Positions 51,403 through 63,805 of a stretch of 64,000 nucleotides of DNA are shown here, one piece after another (position 1 is the stretch's first letter; each line of letters begins with the position of its first letter). The notes beneath the pieces are model-generated. The model was given only the letters and a program-made list of their open reading frames with translations. It searched no databases and had not been told where the DNA came from. The position numbers and the translations under genes were made by a program. The DNA is from Rhytidiadelphus loreus. Lineage: Eukaryota > Streptophyta > Bryopsida > Hypnales > Hylocomiaceae. The stretch spans positions 45,699,001 through 45,763,000 of the forward strand of contig OX344765.1 of NCBI GenBank assembly GCA_947034895.1. The letters run 5' to 3'.

Positions 51403-51630
51403 AGTCCAGACCATCGCGCATTTTTATGAATGGAGTAATTTAGACCGCGAGGTCTAAACCACTTTCATTTCATGTAGTACTTAGGAACCAGACCATCAAC
51501 GCACAAAGTCAATTATTTTGGTCACACATTCATAGAATCTTAATACAAGAGGTGAATATGTATCCTCTTAAGCCTTAGTAGGAATTTTTATTTCAATCCG
51601 GTGCCTAATTAAATTGAAAGCTATGCATTA

Positions 51631-52785
51631 CAAGCTTTTGGCAATTCGAGTTCGGGTAGCTACCACTATAAGAAAATTGCGTTTTTGGTGAGTTAGCCAC
51701 AAAACGGCACATGTTTTTTGAGATGTCCTGCGTTTTCAAATTAACGTACGTAGTCGTGCAAATTTTTTTTGACGTCTATACAGACATGGCATTGTAAACA
51801 TTAGAACGCCAGATGTCAAATGAGACGTGTACATCTTTGAAGACATCCCAAAAAACATCACTTACAACAACTTTGTCCACGTCAAAATTAATTACAATTT
51901 GCACTTGCAAAAGTTAGTGCGGTCAGCGATAAAGTATTGACCGTTGGTAAAAAATGCAATTCGGGCAAAAGGCAAAGATGTCAAGTGAGACGTTTACGTC
52001 TTTGAAGACGTTTGCAGGAACGTTCCAAAAAACATAATTCATTGTACATCTCCTTTTTTACTTATCCCATATCGTTTGTCTCTCTGTGGGCAGAGAAAGA
52101 ATATAAGTAAATCCTCGAAATCCTTCATTTTCACTAAATTTTAATGAAGAAATTCCTTCATTATACCATTAGAAATTTACTTGAAGGTAAATGGTAAGTT
52201 TTTTTCAATTTTTGTTGAATTTGACATTTTTTTTTAATTTTTTAATTTTTTAATTTATCTTCATTTTATAGATAGGATATGTTATATGTACCAATTGATG
52301 TTTCAAAAAATGTCTAATTTGACGTCTCAGAAAACACCAATAAAATTTTCAAATGATACAAAAATGATCTGACCGGATGGATGAAAAATTTCACATGTGG
52401 CATTGCCCGCCAAAAATAGGTGATGTGTCGGTGACGTGTCTTCCACGTGGCTTGTTTTTTGAAGCTTAAAAACACACGTTCTTCTTGACGTCAACAAAAA
52501 ACATGCCAAAATCGGACACGTTTTAACATGTTTGTTACGCGTTTTTTGCTAGTCAATTATAACGGATTTTAGGAGACATCTACGCTGATTACTTCCGTGT
52601 CAAAAAAGACGCCAGCCCATGTTTTCTGCAACATAAAAAAAAACTCTGTTTTCTTATAGTGTACGGACAACATGTGTTCCTCCTATGATTCTAAATTTTT
52701 ATAGGTTAGAAGCTTTTGGCAATTCAAGTTCGGGTAGCTATGGACAACATGTGTTCCTCCTATGATTCTAAATTTTTATAGGTTT
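51631..52785 (+). repeat. 76-bp tandem repeat interrupted by the small CACTA element
   Basis: A unit combining AAGCTTTTGGCAATTC-AGTT, CGGGTAGCTA, GGACAACATGTGTTCCTCC and TATGATTCTAAATTTTTATA is present complete at 52666-52741, again in part to 52785, and split across 51631-51663 plus 52665 onward. Removing the CACTA element and one TAC rejoins GGGTAGCTAC to GGACAACATG, matching the intact downstream unit (GGGTAGCTAT GGACAACATG). Confidence 0.75.
51664..52661. mobile_element. Non-autonomous CACTA derivative (998 bp) with TAC target duplication
   Basis: Starts CACTATAAGAAAATTGCG and ends with the inverted CACTATAAGAAAA. TAC flanks both sides (51661-51663 and 52662-52664). The left 27 bp match the large element (GCGTTTTTGGTG shared). 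The right end shares a long block with it (TTATAAC-GATTTTAGGAGAC, ATCTACGCTGAT). It is therefore a deletion derivative of the same family, dependent on a transposase from elsewhere. It has no coding frame of note. Confidence 0.88.
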
Positions 52786-52799
52786 GTAACTTACAATTT

Positions 52800-55480
52800 A
52801 TAAGATCCAAATGTCAAAAGAAAAAAACATATGTAATGTAAAAAAAATTCCACCCAGAATCCTAAATTTTAACATGTTTGTAATTTACATGTTACAAGAT
52901 CCAAGTACCCAAGATCATTTGGTCCTTTTTGGGTTAAAAAATCTCATTATTGAAATGCATTTTAGGAATGTTTGTAACATTCTCATTTGATTTTATAACA
53001 CTCATTCTCACTTGATTTTCAAAACACAAGTACATGACATCTGATTTTAAGCATCAAAGTGGATATTTTCTTTGTTTATGATGGCAGCGGGGCATCTAGG
53101 GACCAAACATAATCATTCGTTTAGGCTTATTGTTTATTGGTGGGAAGTAGGCATTCAAGAAGACGAAAGAAGGCAACTTGATTTAGAAGCCAACATGACA
53201 CACAAAATTCCTTACTTGCTTCACCATGAAATAAATAACCAATGATTGTATAACATCCTCATTAAAAGGATGCAAGATAAATCAAAGATGAAGTCGAGTT
53301 TTAGAAGAAGTCTAATGATCCTTCATTATACATCCTTTGCTCAACATATACCATAATTTACCACAATTATGCACCTTCATATTTGAGTTACTCAATATCA
53401 AAAACCACCACTATTGGGATTGTGAAGCGCACAAATTGAACTCCTAGTATGACCATTATGCTAACATAGTGCAAGGAAGTCGACGGAAGTCATGCAGCCA
53501 ATTCCAATTGATTTCCTTAGAACAGAAAATAGATGTCCCATATAGGCTAAGTTCAGTTTCTCTGTTTGCATATCTTATATTGGTCGAACCACCACATTCA
53601 AGATCAATCTATTGCTAATAAGAAAAAGTGTCAGTTGAGTACCGTAGCTAGAGATTGGATTGTGTTTTTCTTTAAAACAGGGCACCAAAATATAAGTCAA
53701 ATCGTCACACTTCAAATGCAGTCTCAAACTTGCACTTTTATCGCCAGCTCAAAAGAACATTGAGAGGTATTCATTGTAGGATTAAGTAATACAGGTTTGC
53801 ATCATATTGAGTAAGAAACAGTGGAATTTTAAAGAGAACCCTGTGTTTTGATTTTTGATGCAGTTCATTTGGAAGCAACTCACATCAATGCATCAATGTC
53901 TTTTAAAAAAAATTCTTCTTTGCTTTGATTGTCACTATATACAGTACAATTTCATGATCAGAACTTGCTTATTTTTAACACTGTCAATGGTAAAGTGTGT
54001 CTGTACTTAAAATATAATTTGGCATTGTGTGTGTAAGAGGATGGTTGATGACACCCAAGCTTATGAAAAAACTCATGATGACAAGGCTCCTCGTCTTTAT
54101 ATTTGAGAATTTGTAGGGGTGGTATATATCCGATCCAGTCTCATACAAAACAAACACAATGGACTCGATCGGCTACATTCACGTGATTGATGCTTTGAAA
54201 AACGAGTTCCAATCACGTTTTATAAGTTCCAACTAGAAGTGGATGTCTGTTCCAATTCCATGTTTCTCAGCTGGACTGGACATTGGAGCACCAAAAGATT
54301 TTCAAACCATGCTTTACTGCTATGGTAGCAGGCTTATAGGGTTTTTTAAATTATTAGGGTTTAAATTACCTTTTCTTGGTCTTGGACAGGGTGATATTTT
54401 GAATGTAAAATCTATGACAGTCATTGATGAAGCAAATACATTTAAGAGGATGATTTGAAGCCTGCATACTTTTAGTTTGCCATGCTATGCTTTGGGGCTT
54501 TGATAAGCACCACTTCACACTATGGTCAAAGGTCAAGAGGTCTTGAGTTTCTACCAATGGAATTTCAAGAAATCACTAATTAGGCCTCTCGACCCTTCAC
54601 ACTAGAAAGCACAAGTTCAAAGGCCATCACCCTCCAACTACCTATATGGCAATAAATTGTCTACATGGCGATGGCTTCTCAAAAGAAGTTTGGGTCAACT
54701 AGAAATGGAGACCCAAACTATGGCTGAGAGGGCATCGTTGGCTTATGACAAGATCTCAACTGTTAAATTGGTATGGGTTAGGACTTTGGACTTGGCCTTT
54801 GGAATCTTCAAACTACGACCATCCAAATCAAGAGGCCATGGGAGTTCATTGCCAAGGGTTTGAACTTTGGCCTTGGCCTTTGGAGGCTTCACACTATAAC
54901 TGGTCAAAGGCTGCAATTCCTATCATTTATTACCTGTTAAAAATCCATTTTTTTGAACTCTCTCCAAAGGTTTGGCCACTCACTCCCATGGCCTCTCAAC
55001 TTGGACAGCTTTAGTGTGAAGTGGCCCTAAGTAGAGAAAGTTCAATAAAAAAGCAACTACATGAACAAAGTTTCAATTACTTTCAGTGAACTAATTTTTT
55101 GGAAGAATAAAAATCTGAACATTCAACACAAAATTTTCCTTCTCTAAAAAAAGGAAAGAAAAGAAAATTAACTCTTGAATTTACACTAGTAATGGTTTTA
55201 AAATTGTTCTAAACAACTGTTTTTAGTGCATTGAGTGAAAATTGTGAAAAAGAGAATTTTTTTTCATTTTTCAACCTTCCTATACTAAGGGGAGTGCGTG
55301 GCAAATTTTCAGGCTTGCATAGATTGCACTTTATACCCCTCATCTCTTCCAAGAGCCTGAGGAAGTCTTCAGATACAAAGTTGGGAGCAAGCAAGAACTT
55401 GCCTAAAAGTCTGTAGCCAGTTATGACCTTCAAACCAAAAATGAGGTTGTCTACTGTCCGTGGAAAATAGCGGTCTACAT
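52800..55480. other. Intergenic region with repeat fragments, no supported gene
   Basis: AT-rich. It contains a dispersed repeat (53570-53745) and a low-copy imperfect repeat cluster (54485-55010) built of TTTGG(A/C)CTTGGCCTTTGGA-like units with inverted AGGCCATGGGAG/CTCCCATGGCCT blocks. No protein family was recognised. Confidence 0.5.
53570..53745 (+). repeat. Dispersed repeat fragment shared with 61.5 and 63.7 kb
   Basis: TATCTTATATTGGTC-AACCA, TTCAAGAT-AATCTATTGCTAA and GGGCACCAAAATATAAGT recur at about 61460-61540. CAAACTTGCACTTTTA recurs near 63735. Probably pieces of one decayed element family. Confidence 0.5.
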
Positions 55481-55485
55481 CCTCC

Positions 55486-56785
55486 TTACCTCTTACTTAG
55501 AATGATTGCACAAGAAATAAAGTGAAAAACATGGCATCCCAAGAGAGTTTGGCTCATGTAGTAAGCGAACTGATCTCTCCACAAGCCTTCTACACTGATC
55601 TCCCAATGAAAGCACACTCGTGCATATTGGTTCAAATGCCCAAACTGATGCAAATGGTACCACCCTCTGCGTAGCCTTGCATGATTCCCTATGGAGTAAC
55701 GTTCCAAAAAACTCGACAAATCAGAGATATCTCTCCATCCTTGTGCAGAATTTCCGGGAGGTCGTGCCACTCACTGGTCGAAAAGTTCAGAATGGAACAA
55801 ATCTGGTTTCTGCTGCAAATATGGTTACGTAACATCAAAACATCTTCACATGCATGAAAATCTTCCTCTTCAGGAAAGCATTCGCCGTGTGTCCCAACTG
55901 GCACCAACACCTCAGCACTCTTTTGAAACTGGAACTCTGAGATGAAATAAAATCTTGACCCAATGTCGTCTTGATCCAACTTAATTCCGTTCAACACAAA
56001 CATACGGTCACCCACAAGCGCGGAACTCATCTCATACGCTCCTTGGATACTCATCTCTTTGGGTTCGCACTCCTTCAGCTGCCCTTCTTTAGGGTCAAAA
56101 GCACATGACCAAGAAGCGTTCAAGTCGAAACCATTGACATCACGAACCTGCCAAACACGCCCAAGACCCAAAATGCGACCCCAGGATGGCGCTGCTCAAC
56201 TCCATTCCCTCGAAACAGAATCATATGTTTCTACTGTGTAACACTCGGCTTTCCTTTCGAATACGACAACCACCTTATACCCTTTGGTCTCGGAGTCCAC
56301 TTTCATGTGCACCAGTGTGGGCGGGAAAGTGTAAACATGCTGGAGAGGAGGGAGCTCATGCTGAACTCGTGTCAACGGATTGATCACCACAATGCACAAG
56401 GGACTCGCCTCCGTGTATATCCAAGTGGAGACGAAACAGACCAAACCGCCATCGTCTGCCAGCGGCATCCAAACACTCTTGTTCCAAATAGAATCGAACT
56501 GGCTAGGTGGATTCCCCCGATTTTCCAAGCAGAAGCGATACTCATACAGCCAGACGTATTTGCTGAAATCGAAGACTCTTACTGAGAACTCATTGTCTAG
56601 CCGAGCACCCGAAAGAAGTGCCGCCATGTTGGGGTTGCTTCGTCACATGCTTGGTTGAACTCTATGTTCATGGTCCATTCCTTGGAGAGCTGGATACGCA
56701 GGCGGATGATTTCGAGCACTGGCAGACGTGCCAGGATAGGCACCAGCAACTCCCTCGGAAGACTTCCCCAAAGAACAGGATTCAT
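55486..56785 (-). pseudogene. F-box protein (F-box/kelch-like), frame-disrupted
   Basis: F-box proteins are substrate adaptors of SCF ubiquitin ligases. The start at 56785 gives MNPVLWGSLPRELLVPILAR followed by LPVLEIIRLR, the LW-LP-ELL-ILA-LP form common in bryophyte F-box families. The C-terminal part (PLADDGGLVCFVSTWIYTEA; INPLTRVQHELPPLQ; KGYKVVVVF; YDSVSREWS; SCAFDPKEGQLK; SEWHDLPEILHK) is the usual F-box-associated/kelch-type domain. The reading frame breaks between the F-box and this domain (near 56600-56630). It stops at an in-frame TGA (56198-56196, between REWS and AAPSWG). It shifts again near 55725-55745 before FLERYSIGNHARLRRG. Introns do not explain these breaks, so a pseudogene is likely; sequencing errors are a less likely alternative. 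Confidence 0.75.
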
Positions 56786-57158
56786 GATGGCACATGAAAC
56801 AACCTTGTGCGAGGCAGCCATGTAGAGTAAGTGTCGAAACCTGTCGTAACCTCTCGCCGGGAAGTTCTCCACTGTCACCTTCTAGAAAGGCGCTCAATTA
56901 GTAATCTGGCTCAGCATGGGCATCCAATGTCGCCATCTCTCTACACTCCTCCATGCTCATTCAAAACTATCAGTCACACAATCATAATCAGTTGAGAAAT
57001 CAATTTGCAAGAACCTCACTTACAAGCATCGTGAAAGCCCCCTGAACTATGAACTCTAATATGAGAGTTCCACATTAGAGTCGATGAGCTCGGTAGCGCT
57101 CACTGTATGTGAGCGTGGAAGAGCACCGTCTCCGAAGTCAAGTATCAACACGCTCGTG

Positions 57159-57803
57159 GTACAGTACTGTACTACTCAGGAGCTTCAAAATTTCCGAGTT
57201 TTCATTCAGACCAAGGTTCCTCTTTTGGTTTCCTCATTTCAGTGCAACTGAAAGGTAAGGGGATATTCAGTTTATACTTTAAATATGGAATTGCAAAATG
57301 GCTTGAGCCAAATCATGGATTGTAAGTCTGAAACTGAGCCGACGAAAGAAGAAGATTGAACTAGCAGTCCTCTGTTTTGGGGCTCAATATTGCCAGATTA
57401 TTACAAATTTTTGGGTCTAAGTACAAGCCTAGAGGAAAAAAGAACAAGGATCAGGAGGACATGATGACTTCCAGGGCCCCAGGTTCCAGGCATACGATTG
57501 CCCAGATAGCATGCTAAGATATATACGATCAAATTTTGCAAACGTGACAGCACTTGTGACTCGAGGAACAAAACCAGTGTTGTACTGTAATCGCATCAAA
57601 TGGATTGCCATATACATTTAAAAGTTTATAACTGACCTAAAATGTACAAGGCAAGTCATCTGATGCGATTACAGTACAACACTGAACAAAACTTGCTCCA
57701 GTACTAGTAATAAATTAATAATATTATCATTCTTCTCCATTCACTCTCGTACTCAACGTGTCAGAAGCTTGTGGAGAAGCTCCCAACCCTGTACAGTACT
57801 GTA
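57159..57803. promoter_or_regulatory. Cluster of GTAC cores with two near-identical palindromes
   Basis: GTACAGTACTGTAC (a perfect 14-bp palindrome with three GTAC cores) lies at 57159-57172, and GTACAGTACTGTA at 57791-57803. Additional GTAC occurrences lie between them. GTAC is the core bound by SBP-domain factors, including the copper-response regulators CRR1/SPL7. The cluster surrounds the hairpin at 57575-57684. The regulatory reading is inference. Confidence 0.3.
57575..57684 (+). ncRNA. miRNA-like hairpin (candidate precursor)
   Basis: The 24 bases at 57575-57598 are perfectly complementary, inverted, to 57661-57684. Pairing continues inward for another roughly 22 positions with about six mismatches (TTGCC..T.TACATTT against its partner), closing on an 18-base loop (57621-57638). 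The 110-nt length, long near-perfect stem and asymmetric mismatches fit a plant miRNA precursor. The strand is undetermined because the palindrome would fold on either. A young MITE is the main alternative. I do not recognise the arm sequence as a known miRNA. Confidence 0.4.
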
Positions 57804-60800
57804 GGACGTTGATTTCCTGATAAGGCAAAATTGAACATGACCTCTCGAGGGGAACACTCAATAAATCAGTCAATGCAATTTCCCTTAGAAAAACTAGAGA
57901 TTAATGTGCACGACGCGGAGACTAAACCATGCTTTCGCCAACATCACGAGTAAGAACGTTAACCCTCCCCCTAAAGTTTAGCTTCGTGTGGCTAGGTTTT
58001 CAGAAACTAGAGCCGGGGTTTCTACTCTTGCAAGGGTCAGACTGAAAACTCGAATTGAAGGATGTGAACATTCATGCGGCAAATGAAATTTAATTTGAGA
58101 TAACTAGCTAGAACAGAAACAACACAATACTTGCAGTGTAGTACTCACCTACTGATCAAGAGGCTCGCCGGTCTTGATGCAGAAAAAGCCACGATCGTGC
58201 GATTGATTGCTCCGTTGCCGATGACTGAATTCCGCAGCAACAACGCATGCAACACTTGCAGAACGTTTGCAAAGAAATGTTGGAACCGTTTGATGAATCC
58301 TGGCAAACTTGATTGCAAATTCACCTTCGTGTTCCCTGAGTCGCAGAAACTGTGAGCGCACTGAAATCAAATCAAGTTGTGCAAGGAAGCATGGAACTGT
58401 AGCCTTCACTGAATCACCTCATCTTGCAAGAGAAGCTTAGGGTTCAGGATGTCGGTAGAAAGCCAATTCTCCGTAGTGAGCTATTTCGGTAGATGCAACC
58501 ACAGTAACAAAAGCCTCCAGCTAAATTGGCCAGAAGAATTGACATCGTCAACCAAATTCAGGGAGCTACCACAGCAATAAATTAGAAAACAAGAAAAGAG
58601 AATGCTGCTGCATGGAGGCAGCACTCGTAAAAGTAGCGACATGCACGCAGGCGGAGTGGCCAAGTAGAACGAACGAGGATCGATGTTCTTACCAAGATCA
58701 TCGGCCGGGCGACTTTGTTTGGCTTAAGGTTTGCGCAGCGTGCACGACGACCGAGTGCGGCACGTAAACAAAAAACAAACAGACGAATGATCAATCAAGC
58801 AAACGAAGGGACAAACGGCTTGCAATCAATGCAGCTTGAAACGCCGTCCTTCTCCCCAAGGGCAAGTGACGACGGAATTGGGATACCGTGCCTACACAAA
58901 GCATCTCCAGCAGTACGGGCAAACTTCAGCTCGGCAAAATACAGGGACACTAATTTGTTGCTACAAATTCTTGCTTTTCTAACGGATGGACCTCGCTATC
59001 ATGTCTTCCAAGGCTCGTAGGGGTCCAAAGCAAAAGTAAATCTCCATTGTTGCTAATCTAATGAACTCTTTGCCAGCCCATGGTAATTTGTCCAAATTTT
59101 CATTTTGCAGTAAAATATTCAATTGTTACATTTATCCTATATATCACCAAGATACTTGTCTGAAAATAATCAAATTCTAAGGTAACAATATGGTATTTTT
59201 TTATTTTTGGAGAAATTTTGGAGTGAATAATACAAGATGAAATATTTCGGATCATCTTACAATCAATTATATTTCATTGATGCAAACTCATAAATTCATA
59301 AATTTTGCACTATACACATGATCTCCCAAAAGCATTGTTGTTCTTCCTCATGACTAATCTTGTTAAGTTTCTACATGAGGAAAAATTTGAATTCTATTGA
59401 GGAATTTTGTAACAAATAAAGCTTTGTTAATTTGTGCCTTGCTCGTAGAACCACATGTCCGGTTGGGTTGGAAATCTCTATTCTTGAAATAGGTTTTGCA
59501 ATATCTGTAGTTTTCAAACTTTAAAGAGCCACTAGTATAGATCAAATATTGGTACCAAAATTTAATGTTTAAGCTAATGAATATTAGAAGGATGCTCATT
59601 CAAAGTCGCATTTTCCAAGAAAAGTTTGTATATAATCAAATGACAATGTACATTCAACAAATTGTGTAATTAATAAATGTAGTCATTGGTTGTACATCCT
59701 CACCATAAAATTTGTGAAAACCCTAAAGTATTGCTACTACCATTTACAAATTTCTAGTAAGAGTTTGTTGCTATTTGTATCATTATTTGGTTTCAACTTG
59801 AGTAACTTGACATCTTTTATTTGTGCCACTTTCACTATTTCAACTAAGGATGCTATTCACTTTAAAGACTTTAAATACTTTGATCTTTTCATGTGTGTTG
59901 ATTATAATTGACCTTGATTCTTGTAGATTCTTCTTGTATATGATTTTGTTGAACTTGCCATTTAATCTTTTGAGGAGCAATGATTTGTCCAGATTTTTCA
60001 AATTGTGAGGATTTTTTTATGAAATGCAACTTGGTGAAAAAATTAATGATGAATTTCAACCAATGTTAAAAATGGGGATAAAAATGAAGATCCATAGATC
60101 ACATCCATACAGCTAGATGTAGTGCATTTCTAATCAATAGTTTCAATCAAGATCAAATTAGAAATTCAAAATCCTTCTGAAATTGATTGTAAATTTATTA
60201 TTTGTAATTTTCTCAAAGGAAAAATATTTCTTTAAGTTCAAAATATCAATTTCTAGATATAGTGACTTTTTAATGAATTTTTGTTTACATATTTACTCAA
60301 GTAGTTTTTGAAAGGTCATATTTTGAATTGAACAAGTATTTTTTTGCCTATCAATGGGCATATTTTAAAAAGGGATTACAATTAGGTGTAGTTACCTAGC
60401 TTAGAGTCTCACAACGAGATGGTGAACTAGTGAATGAAAAATTGTTAAAGTACTTGTGGTTCAATAACGAGACAATTGAGAAAGGAGGTGACACTAAATG
60501 ACCTTATATGATTCAAATTATGCATTTATGAGAATTCCAAATATCATAAGGTATTCACAATATGTGACTTCTGAGAAAGTTTATGCCAAGAGTAACTTAA
60601 TTTTCATGATGTATCATTTTTATGCAATTAGGTATTCTACTGTACAATATTGATTGGGCTATGTATTATTTGGGTATGGTTTATTGGAACAAAGATGTAA
60701 TGTAAACATGCCTATGACAAGCAAACCACCCATAACAAGCACCTAGGAAATGACCCATTTCACTCTTACATCAACCCATGATAGACTTTTCTAATAAATG

Positions 60801-61459
60801 AGGATGAACTTCATTAGGTTGGTCAGTGAGATGGCGATCGGGTGTTATTAGTGACTGCTTCAAAAACTTCTACCTTTTCAATGTAAATTCTTCAAAGCAT
60901 GTGATTTTTTTATTCCTTCATCTTTTGGCCATGTTGGAAAATATTGTGATTGCCTTAAGTGGTAAAATGGCTAACAAGCATACACTTCATTTTGGGGTAC
61001 TCTATAAACTCTTTTGGGCCAATACAACAGCATGCTTCAATAAAATAAAATTTCAATTGCTCTCTTCATTTCTCACATTTTTTTGTATGGAAATCTGAAT
61101 TTTTTTGCTAATTGTAACACAACAAAATACTCATTCTATCTATCTTAGGTAGGTTTACCTTAATGCACTTTGATAATAAGGGTAGTCGGTGGGATGTATT
61201 GAAGCATGTAATGTATTGTATAGAAGCATTTACAAGGTTGATTTTAAAAATCACAACACTTGAGACTTTAGAACCAAATTATAACAAATTTTGATACAAT
61301 GATTGGATGTATTAACCCCTAAAGAACAAAGGCACATTTCAGGCACAAATTGTAAAGAGAACTGCTCAATTTAGATCTTGAAAGGTACATTACTAGCACA
61401 TAGTGTCCCAGTAGAGTCAAATGAACTGCAACACAATTACTCGCACAATTAGCATGGCT

Positions 61460-61540
61460 TATCTTATATTGGTCAAACCATTGCAATAGCATGGCATTCA
61501 AGATGAATCTATTGCTAAGAGGGCACCAAAATATAAGTTT
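61460..61540 (+). repeat. Dispersed repeat fragment shared with 53.6 kb
   Basis: Carries TATCTTATATTGGTCAAACC, TTCAAGATGAATCTATTGCT and GGGCACCAAAATATAAGT, matching 53570-53745 with internal gaps. Confidence 0.5.
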
Positions 61541-62240
61541 GATCCCCGGGGGGAACACTTACGGTTTTTAGAAAACTACGTGAGTTAAAAGATAGGGTTC
61601 ATTTAATTCAAAGGGGGCAAATTTTATATAATTTGTAGAGCTACTATAAGGTTCATGAAATGCTACACACTCTAATATATATAAATTAGGGTATGTAAAA
61701 ACATCATATAATAGGAATTTTTATTAATAAGTTAGCCTTGACAAATAGAAGTCATGCAAATTTTTCATAATATGATGAGTATAGATGTAGACAAATAATT
61801 TCATATGGGTGATAAAATGGACATATTCAAGAAAATCTATGATGAAAGGCGGTCCACTAAAATTGTGCCATGGTACTTGTAGTATATATATAAAAACAAA
61901 CTAAATGTAAATGTAAGACATCAACTAAAAGTGAAAAAATTGTCACATTGTATGAATAGGAAGATTTACCTTAGTGGGTTCAACAAACTGAAAATTGTAC
62001 AATATGAAGATAGAATTAATAGTTCATTTAACTCTAAGCTTTGAAGCCATAAGGTAGCAACGCCCATAACCATTAGTGTACCCATACTTCGATAGTAGAG
62101 TTCCCTTAAAGTGTCTCCAAATGTACTTTGAAACCGTGCCAATTCTTAATTGTGGTTGGTAGGCTCTAATTTTTTTAGATTTTGGAACTACAATCAAGGC
62201 AACTTTAGTAGAGTGTGGTTTAGGGTGCCTTAGTGAGTTC

Positions 62241-62399
62241 TACTTTGAAAATTCACAGAAATTAGATGCCTTATCCAAAAATTCTAATTCTTTTTTAAAA
62301 AATTCATGATTTTCAGTTGCTAATACTAAAAAAATATTTTTTCTAGAAAAAAGTGCCTCCAACTATGTTGAATTGCTTAATTTGACAGTTATGGGTGTT
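62241..62399 (+). repeat. Dispersed repeat, copy B (partner at 12742-12909)
   Basis: Shares ACTTTGAAAATTCA, TTGCTAATACTAAAAAAAT and GTGCCTCCAACTATGTTGAA with the copy at 12.8 kb, with substitutions and gaps. Confidence 0.55.
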
Positions 62400-62487
62400 G
62401 CTACCTTATGTGTTAATCACACTCATATTGAATGAGATTTTCATAGAATAGTTTCATTAGGAATTCTAAAGTGTTCAATGTTATTAA

Positions 62488-63370
62488 CCCCTAAAGACTA
62501 GAAGGTGTTTTGGAAGAGGAAGAATCCAAAATTGCTAATTTTGATGCATTGTCTAAAATAAAAAATTATTTGAAAAAAATCCAATTGTATAAAAGTGTAT
62601 TATGTAGTTATAACAACGAGTAGAAACAATTTCAGCCCATTTGACCATGTGGATTGAAAGATTATAATGTTTGAAGTGAGAAAAAAAATCTTTATTTTCG
62701 TTCTTGCAAACTAAGATCAACAAACTTCAAGCCCTCTTAGAGTAAAATATTTGGTCTACACAAAAATGAGGATTTTGACTATTCATAAATATATGATGTT
62801 GGATTCACTCATAAAAAATCTGAATCAACTTGCAATGCAAAGAGGTTAAATGCATTGGCAATACACTAGTCTTTTTTTGATGATTTCTTGTGCAATGAGA
62901 TATTTTTTAATTTGGAATCCAAATGGTTAAAAATTAGAGACAAATATTTAGAATATTTGGGAAAATTTTCAAAAACTTTGACTTCACATATTGCAAGATA
63001 ATAGGGCTTGAGGTTAGAAGAAAAGGTTATTTTTCTTGAAGCCACCCTAACATAGCTAATAAAGTTTGACTCCTTTGAGAATGTGATTTGAGAACTAAAT
63101 TACTTTTGATAATTGTATGCCATATTTTATTAGTAACTTAAATGCCAAATTTCAATAGTTGATGAGATTTTTTGCAAAAGATGCCCCAAAGATGCTCAAA
63201 TTGCAAGGGCTACCAAAAAAATTTAGAGCAGAAAGAAATTATATTTCCACTAAGAAGATACATTTTCACATCTTGTGTCAAAATTTTATGAACATTTGAC
63301 CAAAATTGACTTCATAGGGACCTACCCAAAGTTTCAATTGTTCATTCAATGGACAATTGGCCTTTATGGG
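62488..63370. mobile_element. Possible TTAA-flanked piggyBac-like element, decayed
   Basis: TTAA at 62484-62487 is followed by CCCCTAAAG. TTAA at 63371-63374 is preceded by CTTTATGGG, which inverted reads CCCATAAAG. The terminal match is eight of nine bases and then weak, so support rests mainly on the TTAA flanks and similarity to the other family members. Confidence 0.35.
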
Positions 63371-63805
63371 TTAAAAATTGCCACTTGAATTCAATTGATT
63401 ATTGTTAATTTCACAATGTCTACCCCATACATAGTTGCAGTAGATGGAAGAGAAAATTTGTGAAGAAGGGTGGGGGTGGGAGAAAATTGGACATTTAAAT
63501 TTTATATGTAAGATAGATCCATTTAAAAACTTGCATGAATGAATTTATAAAAACTATAGGGTATTGGAAATATGCCCTTTTTAGCTTTTTATGTAAAAAT
63601 ACGATCATCTTAAATGCAATAATTAAGGTAAATAGCCCCACATAAAATACCCTCTTAACTCAAGTATATACCTTAAATTACAAGGAGTGATCCCCCGAGG
63701 TTTGATCGCCACATTGACTTGAAATTGTAGTTTCAAACTTGCACTTTTAAAATTTTACTAGAAAGACACAAATATCTTGTAAATTCTTACTGAAAATCTC
63801 CTAAA

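Noticed and set aside
51439..51458. Palindrome TTTAGACC-GCGA-GGTCTAAA between the two CACTA elements
   Set aside because: Short and isolated, with no gene or element border nearby to give it meaning.
58131..59020. A possible gene in the GC-richer stretch (frames of 70-101 codons)
   Set aside because: There is no family resemblance and no splice-linked conserved exons on either strand; promoter or leader DNA is more likely.
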